From Athripsodes cinereus (taxonomy: Eukaryota > Arthropoda > Insecta > Trichoptera > Leptoceridae), in the NCBI GenBank assembly GCA_947579605.1, contig OX388313.1, forward strand, positions 26,973,214 to 27,037,213: a stretch of 64,000 bases of DNA, written 5' to 3'. Positions 22,101 through 31,484 of the stretch are shown one piece after another. Each line of letters opens with the position of its first letter. The first letter of the stretch is position 1. Made by a program: the position numbers and the translations under genes. The notes beneath the pieces were generated by a model. That model did no database searches and was not told the origin of the DNA. It was given only the letters and a program-made list of their open reading frames with translations.

Positions 22101-22262
22101 ACCCTCGAAATGTCCACTTATTGATAGCAGTATTTGGCGGCCACATATCCGGGTCCATCCATTCATCAAACATCGACACTGGTACGCCAATCTTAAATGA
22201 TGCATGCCCTTTATTTTTTGAGATAATTTGATCAATTTCCAGACCCTCTAAGTCCGGTAGTA
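19120..22262 (-). mobile_element. Non-LTR retrotransposon, near-complete ORF2
   Basis: Includes the endonuclease/reverse transcriptase ORF (19227-22235) and a ~105-bp 3' UTR. The UTR contains CTGGGATCGCATTGGCC and TCGTCTTATTGTCAG, and ends in (TAA)n. No ORF1 is present and the frame is closed by TAG just upstream (about 22253), so the insertion is 5' truncated near the start of ORF2. Relatives of its 3' end lie at 16731, 24575 and 56194. The adjoining pogo-type element begins about 70 bp beyond. Confidence 0.85.
19227..22235 (-). CDS. LINE endonuclease-reverse transcriptase (Jockey/CR1-like)
   Basis: An uninterrupted 1002-codon frame. The first codon at the stated end is TTG. The first ATG is codon 11 (about 22205), so the true start is uncertain. 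Residues about 62-280 form an apurinic-like (EEP) endonuclease domain with TETW (96-99), GDFN (204-207) and a degenerate SxHP (SYHP, about 267-270) in place of the usual SDHxP. Residues about 545-800 form the reverse transcriptase, with NYRPVAVLS (570-578), the motif-A aspartate in NDFEKAFD (639-646), GVPQGSNLGPLLF (697-709) and catalytic FADD (727-730). The C-terminus has HFFKLLNGI and ends KIEDIL. The protein would nick target DNA and copy its own RNA there. An intact frame suggests a fairly young copy. Clade is inferred from overall motif style, not from a tree. No neighbouring gene cooperates with it, as ORF1 is absent. Confidence 0.9.
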   Translation of the reverse strand: MIKLSQKIKGMHHLRLAYQCRCLMNGWTRICGRQILLSISGHFEGIDSAGPPMPPMTQKSVLNLSCIYANVRGLNTKIHEFHSNILTQNFTLVALTETWLHAGVSDSELFDSRYMAFRRDRPTRGGGVALAVRTSRLQLATRVHNLETESGEDLWVKLVFDQYMLFVCVVYFPPSTNSDAFESFYSKVESERSRLIGKNVLILGDFNLHSCNYPKAEHKYFLDLLNLQQMNTVVNCSSRVLDMVYANLDPSCIRVGRHDFPLVPEDSYHPTLDITFSITHKSRYYEGHIRRGREISVDRRWRFSNRHVPMFIDNLASKSWEHVYVAGDLNVAVDEFYKTVYASFDECFAGRSDNGRDGFPNWFSGTLIYNMNLKSKFHKLWKKSGSLVAYNKFKKHRSVVKKQIESDYKTHINRCENEIASDPSRFWNFVKGKKKCDQRPKSMSYNEKLYVGDSEIADGFASFFSSVFGPRAADNERLIEDSSGGSFEMIDVPSITYEDVKYSLKHLKPKHSSGPDMIPAYILKQAGHVITDVLRYLFNVCVDLKRMPDVWKVTKVTPILKKGDPAEITNYRPVAVLSAPAKLFEMILHRYIFGMCEHMLVDEQHGFRPKRSTVTNLLCFNTYVTKNIDSKTQVDVNYNDFEKAFDRVDHHVLLNKLSKMGFSQGLVDLLSDYFTNRKQYVVSGDHCSDKFLATSGVPQGSNLGPLLFTLFINDVGGSVRYSKFLLFADDLKVFKSVRCAEDAKELQSDIDSIVEWSHRNRLPFSVKKCNIMTYSRSRQPMIYDYTMDNTLLIRVEKSKDLGVLFTQNFHFREYITDITQKAYKSLGFLLRHSNNFQNPNTLKLLYESLVRSVLESGSIIWCPSEDTYVLMVEKVQRRFLRSLYWKIYGYYPYLFPSSFVMGCLGYNTLEHRRDVFCARHFFKLLNGIIFNPIILEKFNIYVPDAYGRSRHHDFFYQPQSRTNILANSPVGKAIQMFNGLAGEVDIFNVTYAEFIRKIEDIL

Positions 22263-22333
22263 AGTAAAGAAGATTTACATTTTTATACGACTAGGTAGAA
22301 TATAATTTAAGTTATGTTTTGTTAATTATAATA

Positions 22334-23458
22334 CAGGTCAAATCTCGGTGTAACGAATACCGAAGTAACGAAATTTCCAGTATAACGAATCTATAATTTG
22401 TCCCCGAGAAATTTCCATACAAAATGTACTGCACCAAAATTCATTATAACGAAGACCGATCTCAGTATAACGAAGTTTTTGTCTGAGTGCTTTAGAATTT
22501 ACTTCTAAAAGAACTCAAATTTTTTGTGAAATTGGCTTATTCTTGACTTCTGGTGACATAACACGTGTTTGTAAGTGATTGCATCACATATGGTTTACAA
22601 GTGTTCCTCTTTTTATTTCGTTTTATCGTCTATTGCCCATCTTTATTTCGCTGATTCTAAAACTTTACATTGCACTGTATCCTGTTGTGTTTGTTCTACA
22701 TTTCGGTGATTTTAAACTTTTTTTAAAAAACATTTTACGTTACATCTTTTTTGTGTGTTTTTTGTCTTTATTAAAATGGAGCAAAAACGATGACAATTCA
22801 CTCTGAAGGAAAAAGTAAGCATTTTGGAGGAGATAGAAGATGCTTTTTAAAAAATTTCAAAGTTGGAAGAATACATTTTTAAAGCCGCTACAGAAAATTC
22901 AAAACAAACTAAAATTTCAATTTTTTTTGTCAAAAAATAATAATCTTCTGCTGTTTTTGTACACTTTTTATATTTACATATTTTTTTTGAGTGTTGAGTA
23001 TGTGTGCATAAAATATACTTTTTAAATAAATCTATGTATCACAGTTTGAAGATCGCTGTTTTATTTGTTTTCTGTCCAGTAACAAAGATTTTTTTTATGA
23101 TAGGAACACGACACCCTCAGCAGGTACAAAGGATGTTCTATACTTCAGCATTAGTAGGAAAGAGACCATTATCATCTTAATGATGTGGAGTGAGACAGCA
23201 ATATATTATTATTGTTGTAATTATTAATGTTGCGCAAAAAATGTACCGCGCTTAAGTCTAGTATGTATTTGTCCTGCTATAGGTACCTAGATATTATTCA
23301 AGCTGGAATATCGGACATCCTGTTCCCATTATTTTGACTCAGGAGTACACTTGTGTATGTTTGGGTGTCATAATTCTATGAATTCGGTATAACGAATTTT
23401 CAGTATAACGAAATGTTTTGTTCGGTCCCGTGAGCTTCGTTATATCGAGATTTGACCC
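22334..23458 (+). mobile_element. Deleted pogo/Tigger-type DNA transposon
   Basis: The ends are inverted: CAGGTCAAATCTCGGTGTAA on the left, and on the other strand at the right GGGTCAAATCTCGATATAAC. TA dinucleotides flank both ends (22332-22333 and 23459-23460), the Tc1/mariner/pogo target. Subterminal repeats of TATAACGAA also occur near both ends. Inside, only a 24-codon transposase start remains (separate entry), then AT-rich sequence. At 1.1 kb it is an internally deleted derivative that could move only with transposase supplied elsewhere. Confidence 0.85.
22776..22850 (+). pseudogene. Remnant N-terminus of a pogo/Tigger transposase
   Basis: ATG GAG CAA AAA CGA TGA, then codons giving QFTLKEKVSILEEIEDAF and a TAA stop. 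The spacing matches the start of CENP-B-like/Tigger transposases, in which a short basic stretch precedes the first helix of the DNA-binding domain (L-x-E-K-x-x-I/V-L). A TGA at codon 6 breaks the frame, probably from CGA by C-to-T change. The rest of the DNA-binding region and the DDE domain are deleted. Confidence 0.7.
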
Positions 23459-23737
23459 TATGTTATACCTATACTATTCTTTTAGATAGTATAATTATGT
23501 TTAGTTATAAAAAGGTTTATTATAAGTCACAATGTGTATCTTGACATCCTCATTAATTACTTTTATAAATAATGTTTTTTAAATGTATGTCGAATAATTA
23601 ATGTGCCGAGATAACGAAATTAGTAAAAAAATGTATAAACTACATCTGTTGAAGTTATTCGTAAGCATTTTAAATACAATAAATAATATTGTATTACTTA
23701 CTATATTTATTGTAGTTTTACGACGGCACGCAGCACC

Positions 23738-23810
23738 GGGGGCGTAGCTCAGATGGTAGAGCGCTCGCTTAGCATGTGAGAGGTACCGGGATCGATACCC
23801 GGCGCCTCCA
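23738..23810 (+). tRNA. tRNA-Ala(AGC), copy 1
   Basis: A 73-nt cloverleaf. Acceptor GGGGGCG pairs with CGCCTCC (one G-U pair), discriminator A. D arm TAGCTCAGATGGTAGAGC. Anticodon stem CTCGC/GTGAG encloses TTAGCAT, anticodon AGC. T arm CCGGGATCGATACCCGG. T runs (TGTTTTAACTTTTTTTTT) follow. The G-U pair in the acceptor stem is consistent with the alanine identity element. The sequence is identical to the minus-strand copy at 32159. Confidence 0.95.
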
Positions 23811-24574
23811 GACCTGTTTTAACTTTTTTTTTACTTCATACTTAAAAATTATGTACCGAATTCACATTTTGAGTTTAAGAAATATTTTGTCTTTCATACA
23901 ATTGTCACAATGTCAAAAAATCAATAGTTAATTTCACATCTGACAGAAATCAATATTTCGCCTCCCACGTAAAGGGAAAATTCACGTTTTAAATAAACGT
24001 ACTAGGTATTAATACTAACAAAAGACAGCGTTCTGCGCATATTTATGTGGAAGGGCGGTAAAAACTGGGATGGGGTGAGAGGGAGGGTTGGAAATTGTAC
24101 GTATGTAGAAAGGGAACACTTGCATGCCTCTTTCACGTTGTGTAAAAAGGATGGAATGATACATTTTTGATAGTTATGGACAGAGACAGTTGTATATTGT
24201 TGTGGTTACCAAAATGCAGATGGAGTATTTGACCTATCTCAAGGTCGCGTGCTGAATTTAACACGCAGCACGTAATGTCATTATGCCTGGGAATAATAAT
24301 ATATTATGTTATTTTCTTTAGTACTATCTAAATACCAGGGGACATTTACATCTGAATTCAATAGAAGTGTAAAATGTCAACTGGGAAATCGTAACTGCAC
24401 TTACAACATCTGTGCTCTAGGCCATCGATATAAAATACACAAAAACATAAATGATAAATTATCCAATTTAAAAGTGAACACATTATTGAATTATTTGTAA
24501 TATTTCAATTAGCCCATAAGTTTGTCATTTATAGAAACAGAATAATTATCAACAATTATAACAGAATAATTGAA
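23811..24574. other. AT-rich DNA, nothing recognised
   Basis: No family member or open frame of note. A purine-rich patch near 24060-24110 (GGGATGGGGTGAGAGGGAGG) stands out in composition only. Confidence 0.5.
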
Positions 24575-24670
24575 TACCAATGCAATCCCAGAAGATAATT
24601 TTGAATGATGAACTCAGCTAGTCAACCAGATGACATAACTACAATACATTCTCAATTTTCCTTATGAATT
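24575..24670 (-). mobile_element. 3' fragment of the 19-22 kb LINE family
   Basis: The plus strand CCAATGCAATCCCAGAAGAT, ACATAACTACAATACATTCT and CAATTTTCCTTATGAATT parallel 19180-19260 in the same order. They cover the end of ORF2 and the 3' UTR. The far 3' tip seen at 16731 is missing here. Confidence 0.6.
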
Positions 24671-24794
24671 ATTATTTTATCATCCCATCAATGATAAAAT
24701 TATTTAGTTGTGTATATTTTTACACCATTCTATTATTTCTATAAATACTACTTATTCGTATGTTTAGTAAAAGGATAAACACAACCTCTGATTA

Positions 24795-25283
24795 CAGTGG
24801 AACCTCTCATAGCGAGTTTAATTCGTTCCAGACACTTACTCGTTATGCGAAACATTTTTTTCCATACAAATCAATGTAAATTACGATAATGCGTTCCATG
24901 CCGAAAGATTAAGTATTCTTGGAGACCTTAATGATTTTTTTTTATTAACGTTTTTTCGAATAAAATTAATTATAAAAGAAAGTAACAACTACTTTGCACA
25001 TAAAAAAAATACTAATAATATCAATACAAATTTTGGAAAAATGGGCGATCACATGCGAAACCAAGGCACTAACGAAGGGAGTGCTAAACACAGACTGATG
25101 TACTGGCGCGGAAGTCGCGGCTCACAAGGTCACAAGTGAATGTCGTGAAAAAGAGTACCTACCCTTTTTATGTTACTCGTTATGCGAAATATCGCTCGTT
25201 ATGGAAGCAACTTTTCACATTTTTTTTTGCTCGTTTTGCGAATTACTCGTTATGAGAGGTGCTCGTTATGAGAGGTTCCACTG
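24795..25283. mobile_element. pogo/Tigger-type MITE
   Basis: The left terminus CAGTGGAACCTCTCATAGCG and the right terminus, read inward as CAGTGGAACCTCTCATAACG, are inverted repeats. TA flanks both ends. Subterminal CTCGTTATGCGAAA-type words recur in both orientations, near 24840, 25180, 25240 and 25260. The 489-bp interior has no transposase. The CAGTGGAACCTC terminus is of the style seen in pogo-like elements of many animals. Confidence 0.85.
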
Positions 25284-25290
25284 TATATCT

Positions 25291-25374
25291 AATTTGATTG
25301 TATCTGTTTTGAATGCATTTTTCTATGAAATTGTGATCAATGTACAGTAAAGAATGAGTAGGTAAAAAATAAAT
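25291..25374 (+). mobile_element. G-family 3' end
   Basis: ATTTGATTGTATCTGTTTTG...GTGATCAATGTACAGTAAAG, then AATGAGTAGG, matches the last 85 bp of the 2905 copy. It starts within ten bases of the MITE end, so the MITE may have inserted in a G copy. Confidence 0.5.
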
Positions 25375-25381
25375 ATCTTAT

Positions 25382-25455
25382 TTTTATTGGCACAAGGTGG
25401 TCAACTTGTTCTGTTGGTTACCCCAATAGCGGGAAATGCCGTTATGATATAAGTA
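25382..25455 (+). mobile_element. C element, 3' end
   Basis: ATTGGCACAAGGTGGTCAAC, then TTGTTCTGTTGGTTACCCCA and ATAGCGGGAAATGCCGTTAT. This is a diverged copy of the last 75 bp of C. Confidence 0.55.
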
Positions 25456-25842
25456 AAAATACCTTATATAGAGTTTTGATAAGTAAATTTCTTGGCGTTC
25501 AGGGAAAATGCAAAAACTTTACTTTTTTCAAAAAAACATATGTCTTTGCTTATGGATCCATAATTAGAAACATAAGACAAATTTTATTTAAAACATTACA
25601 GATTTCGGCCAGTGCGAACAAAATGATTAAATATTGCTTTTACTAAGAAGGACCAAGTAGTAATAAAAAATGACAAAGGTTAAATATCCAATACTATTTT
25701 TGTTAATTGTATCTTTTTCTTTTTTGAATTAGCTGTATTGACATCCATGGTCGGCAGACTATAATTATCTCCATAAGGGAATTGTAAATAAAAAAATGAC
25801 TTAGTATAACTATGGTAAGTAAAGCAAGAGCTCTATTCTTCC
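25456..25842. other. AT-rich DNA, nothing recognised
   Basis: No gene, RNA or repeat family identified. Confidence 0.5.
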
Positions 25843-26045
25843 GTCCGCAAGGGTTCCGTCGGTCCGGGCGTCCCTCTTTCACAATACACCGTTCCTATGA
25901 CAACGACATCGGAGCGCAAGGAATGTCGTGGATAGAGGCGACGTAATTGGCGCAGAGACGCTCTGAATGGAGGAGGCTGGTTTCTGTCCTGAGCTCCCGA
26001 GAGGAGCGTTGAGGGCGATAAATGAATGAATGAATGAATGAAGTA
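25843..26045 (+). mobile_element. F-family LINE C-terminal fragment
   Basis: Contains TCGGTCCGGGCGTCCCTCTT, CACAATACACCGTTCCTATG and GACAACGACATCGGAGCG. The following frame gives SEWRRLV-like words, as in the minus-strand copy at 61495 (QLAQRRSEWRRLVSALCSRE). That pattern is typical of the last residues of RTE-like polyproteins. It ends GAGGAGCGTTGAGGGCGATA with an (AATG)n tail. Confidence 0.65.
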
Positions 26046-26187
26046 AAGCAATAGAGATAGCATCTCTATCTTCTTCTTTCTATCTGACCTTAAATATTTA
26101 CATATGAAGAAAAAACTATTTGCCAGAAATTGCCTGTAAAATAGTTTATCTCTCTGAGTACCAAATTAAATTGGAGGGTATTAAATT

Positions 26188-26310
26188 TTTTATTTGCTTA
26201 TTTTATTTGTCACTGCACATTGGTGATAATTTATTATAAATCAATATATATAGTATCATAAAATTATAAGCTAAACCATTCAATATCTAAAGGGCGAATG
26301 TACTTTTAGA
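26188..26310 (-). mobile_element. G-family 3' end, diverged
   Basis: The plus strand has TTTTATTTGCTTATTTTATT, CACTGCACATTGGTG, an AT-rich spacer and TAAAGGGCGAATG. This is the same order as at 17445 but with more changes. Confidence 0.4.
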
Positions 26311-27224
26311 TTTCGATTATATATTTTCTGTTTTCTATGTACAATGAGGCCCGTGTGTGTACAAGGATATCGATAGTTTAAAGACACATTACGTACCACA
26401 AATAAGCAATAATAAAACATAGAAAATATGGTAGCACGTATTTAAATTTTCTTATCAAACTTCTTGAATATGGAGATTGCGACAGAAAAATTAAATACAA
26501 AATTTGGAAATAAATAACATTTCAATTACCTAGTGACTCCATCAAAAAATATTTGCTCCACCTTATAGAATAAATACCTATATAAAATTAATTCAACATA
26601 AACTATGAATTGTTTTCTTATTAGGGGAATAATAAATAAAATTCTTCATGTGCCTGTACAGGCACACTGGTGGTGACAGGATTAAGTCGAGTAAATTAAA
26701 TACAATCGAATTGGTACAAAAGTTAAGAAAAGTTGTCTCCTTCCTATTATTCCAAGAGGAACATAATATTATAAGGACGTCAAATAAACATGTCAGTTTA
26801 ACAATAAATTATTTTTCCTTGAAATAATAATGTAATTGTTTGACTCTACATCGAATTTACACAATGTTAATGAAACCGATGACCTTCTCATGTTTACATT
26901 TGCTCGAGTGGTGCGTAGTATTAGATAACATACTGTATATAGAATAAATATATATTTGGAAAATGACAGGGCCCACTCTAGGATATACAATGTATAGGTA
27001 TCCGATCAAACATGCCAAGCGAAAAACTTTGAAAGTTAACATCAGATAATTGCTATAAAATCTGACGTGGGAATTATGGATGAATTACTCACCCATGGAT
27101 GTTGCAGGAATGTTAATTCCTATGTCATCCATACTCTTCATGCAAATTCTTCTCAAGGAAGGGCTCAAGGTTCGCCTGAAGGGCTATCCTCGACAAAATC
27201 CTCCCCAAAATTAAATACAACCGT
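26311..27224. other. AT-rich DNA, nothing recognised
   Basis: No supported gene. Open frames in the minus strand around 26793-27042 are short, overlapping and without motif. Confidence 0.5.
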
Positions 27225-27227
27225 TAA

Positions 27228-27279
27228 TGTGTATGTGTGTGTGTGTGTGTGTGTGTGAGGGTGTGTGTGTGTGTGTGTG
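27228..27279. repeat. (GT)n microsatellite
   Basis: About 52 bp of GT repeats with one GAGG interruption. It runs directly into a 5'-truncated B SINE, whose first retained bases (GTGAAAGGTG) continue the GT pattern. Confidence 0.9.
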
Positions 27280-27346
27280 AAAGGTGTATAAGGTTGTATT
27301 TGGGTTTATAACAAAACCCAGATATATCTTTTTAAAAAAAAAAAAA
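27276..27346 (+). mobile_element. B-family SINE, 3' end only
   Basis: GTGAAAGGTGTATAAGGTTG, TATTTGGGTTTATAACAAAA and CCCAGATATATC are followed by T4 and A13. It is the same 3' end as other B copies, cut at the GT microsatellite. Confidence 0.75.
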
Positions 27347-27363
27347 TGTCCACCGACTCCATT

Positions 27364-27590
27364 GTTTTCATATCCCACCAGTGGAGTAGCCAGCGGACCA
27401 ACCGCTTGTAATATAAATGCAAATATATCTCTCTGTGTCAATAAAATTTAATAAATTTAGGGTGGGCGGCATGCCTCATCGCTGAAATGTCTTATTCGTG
27501 GGGTTTTACGAACACCTGATTTTTACAGTACACTCGAAAACTTACAGAAAAGAGTGGGTGGTCTATTCTTTACTAGGGATTCCACGGAAT
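27364..27590 (-). mobile_element. C element, near full length
   Basis: Reversed landmarks: CCACCAGTGGAGTAGCCAGC, GGACCAACCGCTTG, CATGCCTCATCGCTGAAATG, GTGGGGTTTTACGAACACCT, GTACACTCGAAAACTTACAG and AGGGATTCCACGG. It carries most of the length, including the 5' end. Confidence 0.75.
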
Positions 27591-27653
27591 TGGTAATATT
27601 AAATACTTTCAAAATCAAAATAATGTGATTATTTTTTTGATGTTACTTTAGAT

Positions 27654-27994
27654 CAGAGGTTCCCAAACTTTTTTTCTCATAGACCACTTTTAAAAATTTT
27701 CTGGTACTGGTGGACCCCCTGTATTTCTACCCCCCCCCGTCGCTAAATTTTCGAAATGCTATAATTATTTGAAATATTTCAAAAACTGCTCGGTTTTCTT
27801 ACAGAATATTTTCTCACATTACCTTTTTCTACAATGTAATGGGTATTTGTACCGACTATTGTTTATGTCATTATGATTCGTGGACCCCCTTTTACAACTC
27901 GTGGACCCCCATTTTTTAGTCACGCCATCGTGGACCCCCGTCGAGTCTCCCGTGGACCCCTGGGGGTCCATATGGACCACTTTGGGAATCATTG
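27654..27994. mobile_element. hAT-type MITE with 8-bp target duplication
   Basis: The left end CAGAGGTTCCCAAACTTTTT and the right end, read inward as CAATGATTCCCAAAGTGGTC, are inverted repeats. An exact 8-bp duplication CTTTAGAT flanks the element (27646-27653 and 27995-28002), as expected of hAT transposition. Inside are repeated GTGGACCCC words and, at about 27725-27860, a segment beginning CTACCCCCCCCCGTCGC that is shared with hAT-type elements having different ends (43963, 48922 and 59586). Confidence 0.9.
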
Positions 27995-28002
27995 CTTTAG
28001 AT

Positions 28003-30209
28003 ACTAACAAATACGTCCATGCAATTTAAGAAACATACAAATAAACGTTCCGAAATATTAATGTTTTTATTAGGCTGACCTTTTGATTCAGTAGGGAAAA
28101 GTTATAAACTTATTTTTTGGTGAAAAAAAAAAAGGAGTCGGGCAATGTGTTCCTTAAGGACGGACCTGCGCATCGCAACGCAGAGTTCAAAATTCGTCAT
28201 TGCCCTGAGCTCGTTGGGGTTATGGCCAAGGTTACTACGACTACTTACTTACGACGAGAATAGAGGGTGAGGAGGGTGTGTTTGTGCGTAGAGGGTGGAT
28301 ATTTGGGGAGGAGAGAGAGTGAATCACGTGCAAGAGAAATTGAACGTTTTGTAACGCACGCCAGAGACATCTATTTAAATGCAATATAAGCTCACACACA
28401 TATAATAAAACCTTTTTGTTATATTATATTATTGTACACTCTGTATTTTCAATAAAACTTCATAGACGTCTTCTATATTTGTTCTTTGGGAATTAACATA
28501 AGAATAGCTAAAGTTGACACATAGACGTATTACGTGCATCATAGATTAGAAACTCAAAAAAAAAGTATTTGGACCAAAAGAATCTTGGGTCAAAATATTT
28601 TTTGTACCTTGGCGCTCTGCACTCCTCTACTTCATATTGCAATCTGGGCACTTGTGTTATATTTTGTAACGGATAAAGTGAAAGATAATAGTAATAAATA
28701 GGTACAACTATCATAATTTTCGAGCTAGGATTTGTGTATCTACTTGATTTAGTGCAAACAAAAAAAAAGTTTTTTTTTATATTCAGTTTATTGATGTAGA
28801 ATAATTTACAAACATTGAAATAAATAATACCTCTACATTATTAATATTTCTAATGATGGTGTAATAAATAACTAATTAAACACAAAAACTCAGTGATACT
28901 TCAAATTTCCACGTGAAAATTCAATGATTTGGATAAATTATACTCACTAAAGCCATTTGCTAAAGATATTATGATAGTGGCAATTTAGAAAACAATTGAG
29001 TGTGCTAATCGCTATTTCACATGTGGAATAGAATAATTTAGTGTTCTACATGCATAATTATGTACATGTGAAATAGTGGATGATACACTAAATAAATTAC
29101 AAAATTATCATTTCACATAGGACACAAAAGTATTAATTTCACACGTGAAATGGTGAATAACATACTAAATTATTTCCTTACTGCCTCGGTACCGGGATTA
29201 AACGGCTTTATGAAATAGGTAAGTACTAAACAAAATCAGACCACAAACTATTATATTATATTGGTTAATAAATAAATAATTAAATAAATAAAAGAGAAAT
29301 ATTAAGTAGTATAATAAATATTTTAGGTTGTTTGTAAGGGATTTAGTACGTGTGTTTATTTACATAATTCTGTATTACAACTTTTACCAGCTAGGTACAT
29401 GTGGAAAATAATGACTTCTATCGAATTATCGCTATTTATGAATATTATAGAATAGATGTTAAATAAATTTTATAATTAATGCTTAAGTACGAATAATCGT
29501 AATATATTATATGTATCGAATATTTGTTTTGCTTCACTGAACTAAATAAATGAAACATCTACGTTCAGAATTTATTCCACGGGTCTTATACTATGTAGGT
29601 TTACTGGATTACATTGCCTCAAGGCAATATGTACTCCTTTCGTAAAATTTATTTTTGACAAAGTGTTTATCATTATTGTTATAAAAATATAGATAAACGA
29701 ACTTTAAAAAATTACATGAATAATTTATCTGTAAAGGGCCTTTATCTTTGTTTGTTTTTATGAAACCGGCAGGAATATTATACATCGATCAATTTGATGG
29801 AAGTTTATGACGATTTTTTAAAAATAAAATGCTTTTAAATAGTACAAATAAAATGATATAAATTACTGGGTAGTAGTAAAGACAGGCAACTAAAAATCTG
29901 GGTGGTCGGTGGGTCCTTCAATGTATTTTTAGACAACTAAAAATACTGTGTGTGACGGATGAGGGTGTGATCAAGGTCATTTTTCGTCGATATATGCTTT
30001 TTATTGTAATAAAAAATAAATAAAGTTTCTAGCGCTAATACGAGCGCAATAGAGAAACTAGGTAAGTCGACTATCATCAACGATTTTAATCAAAATATAA
30101 ATTATTAAAAAAATAATTTTTTAAAAAATAAATATATAAATTTTTAAAAATTATTAATCAAAATACATTATTGATGATTAAAAAAAATACTTATGTGTCT
30201 ATTCAAAGT
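28003..30209. other. Mostly unassigned AT-rich DNA
   Basis: 28100-28470 is less AT-rich and ends with a TATTTAAATGC motif and ATTTTCAATAAAACTT, features that a solo LTR could have. I could not define TG...CA ends, so none is called. 28905-29165 holds a cluster of CACGTG/CACATG palindromes (separate entry). Near 29897, 23 bases match the repeat fragment at 14345. Confidence 0.5.
28905..29165. repeat. Cluster of TTTCACRTGTGAAAT-like palindromes
   Basis: Five near-palindromic sites occur in 260 bp: TTTCCACGTGAAAA, TTTCACATGTGGA, TACATGTGAAATA, ATTTCACATAGG and ATTTCACACGTGAAATG. They are joined by similar AT-rich text (TAAATTATTT, ATACTAAAT). This could be a degenerate tandem repeat or a cluster of E-box-type sites. 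No periodic unit could be fixed by eye. Confidence 0.4.
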
Positions 30210-30280
30210 GCTTCAGTTATGTCGCTGACTATCCCAGATTTGGGATATGCCGTGATGGTTAAATAGTAGTAATAGAGGTA
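30210..30280 (+). mobile_element. C element, 3' tip
   Basis: TATGTCGCTGACTATCCCAG, then ATTTGGGATATGCCGTGATG, and a (TAGTA)n-like tail. Only the tail hairpin region remains. Confidence 0.55.
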
Positions 30281-30854
30281 ACAGTGTCTATTGAAAACAA
30301 TATAAATAAAATTTTGGAATCAGACTTCACACCTCTCATTAAAGATGATTTTGTTTTTTTTTTTTTATAAGATTACGGCAACCCGTCCCTTGTGGGACGA
30401 TTTGTGCCAAAGATGATTTTGTTGATGGATGTTAAAAGTTTACTGAATAAAGTCAAAAAAATACTCTTAATTTATACTCGCTGAAAATCAGTGAAATGGA
30501 ACCATTGAACTATGTAACTACCTAAAGCACAGATGAATATTTTTTTTATAATAATTAAAATTAAATAACCCAATTAATTAAATGTTAATTTCTTAAAGAT
30601 AATTACAATCAATAAATGAACAGCCTTTTAGAATATAATAGAATTATGTAATAAAGTCAATTAAATTAATATTTGGACACGATGATAACATTTTTTTTAT
30701 TCATCAATATTAATTAATTAATTAATAGCTGTGCATGTGCAATTGTGCATCTTTTTAATATTGTCGTAAAAACACAAAAATTACATAATGTTTTTCGTCA
30801 ATAAAACAAACAATAAATAAGTACTATTGTACCTAATGTTTTATTTACATGTGT
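30281..30854. other. AT-rich DNA, nothing recognised
   Basis: Very AT-rich, with runs of T and TTAATTAATTAAT. A short GC-richer word set near 30370-30405 (GGCAACCCGTCCCTTGTGGG) is a small hairpin without further context. Confidence 0.5.
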
Positions 30855-31090
30855 CCTTGGAGCAGCATCTGGCAAAGACTTGCTCTCTCACTTTTTTCCA
30901 TAAATTTTCAAGTGGCCTGTAAAACGGAGAAATAAAGAGGTTTTACATCTTAAATTCAGTGATGAAGTTTACCACCCATCCCGAATATTTTTTTTATTGA
31001 TACGGAGAGGACGACTTGCATGTCTTTTACATGCAGCTGGTCTGCTGGCAACCCCAATTGCAGGATATGCCGTAATGGTGTACTATTAGT
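30855..31090 (+). mobile_element. C element, near full length
   Basis: CCTTGGAGCAGCATCTGG, TAAATTTTCAAGTGGCCTGT, AAATTCAGTGATGAAG, GACGACTTGCATG and CAGCTGGTCTGCTGGCAACC lead to AATTGCAGGATATGCCGTAA with tail TGGTGTACTATTAGTAG. Confidence 0.75.
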
Positions 31091-31484
31091 AGCTAGTTTT
31101 TTTAGTAGGTATACATTATTTTAAAGAAGCAACCATTTTTTGGGATCTATGGTTTAAATTCAATGTTTCTCGATTGGTGGACTTTATTACATCAAGACAG
31201 TGAGAATTGCAGAATTGGTGAACATTGTCGTTCTCTCCCAGGAAGATTAGAATTATGAGGTCTTTGTTCTATATTTCTTTACCAAATCCCTTACAAAATC
31301 CTTACTTATTATTTTGGAATACCTACCTGAATCGAATTATTATTAAAAATATTTTTTCTATCGACTTTTGACTATATTTCATTAAATATTATTAAGTATA
31401 TTATTTTTACATTTTTGACTCGCGTTTTTAAAATGTTTGTGACTGTGCGATTGTTTTGTATGTTGTTGTGCGTCATACTTCTTT

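Noticed and set aside
28100..28520. Possible solo LTR with a TATA-like and a polyadenylation-like motif
   Set aside because: No TG...CA ends, no target duplication, and no second copy in the window.
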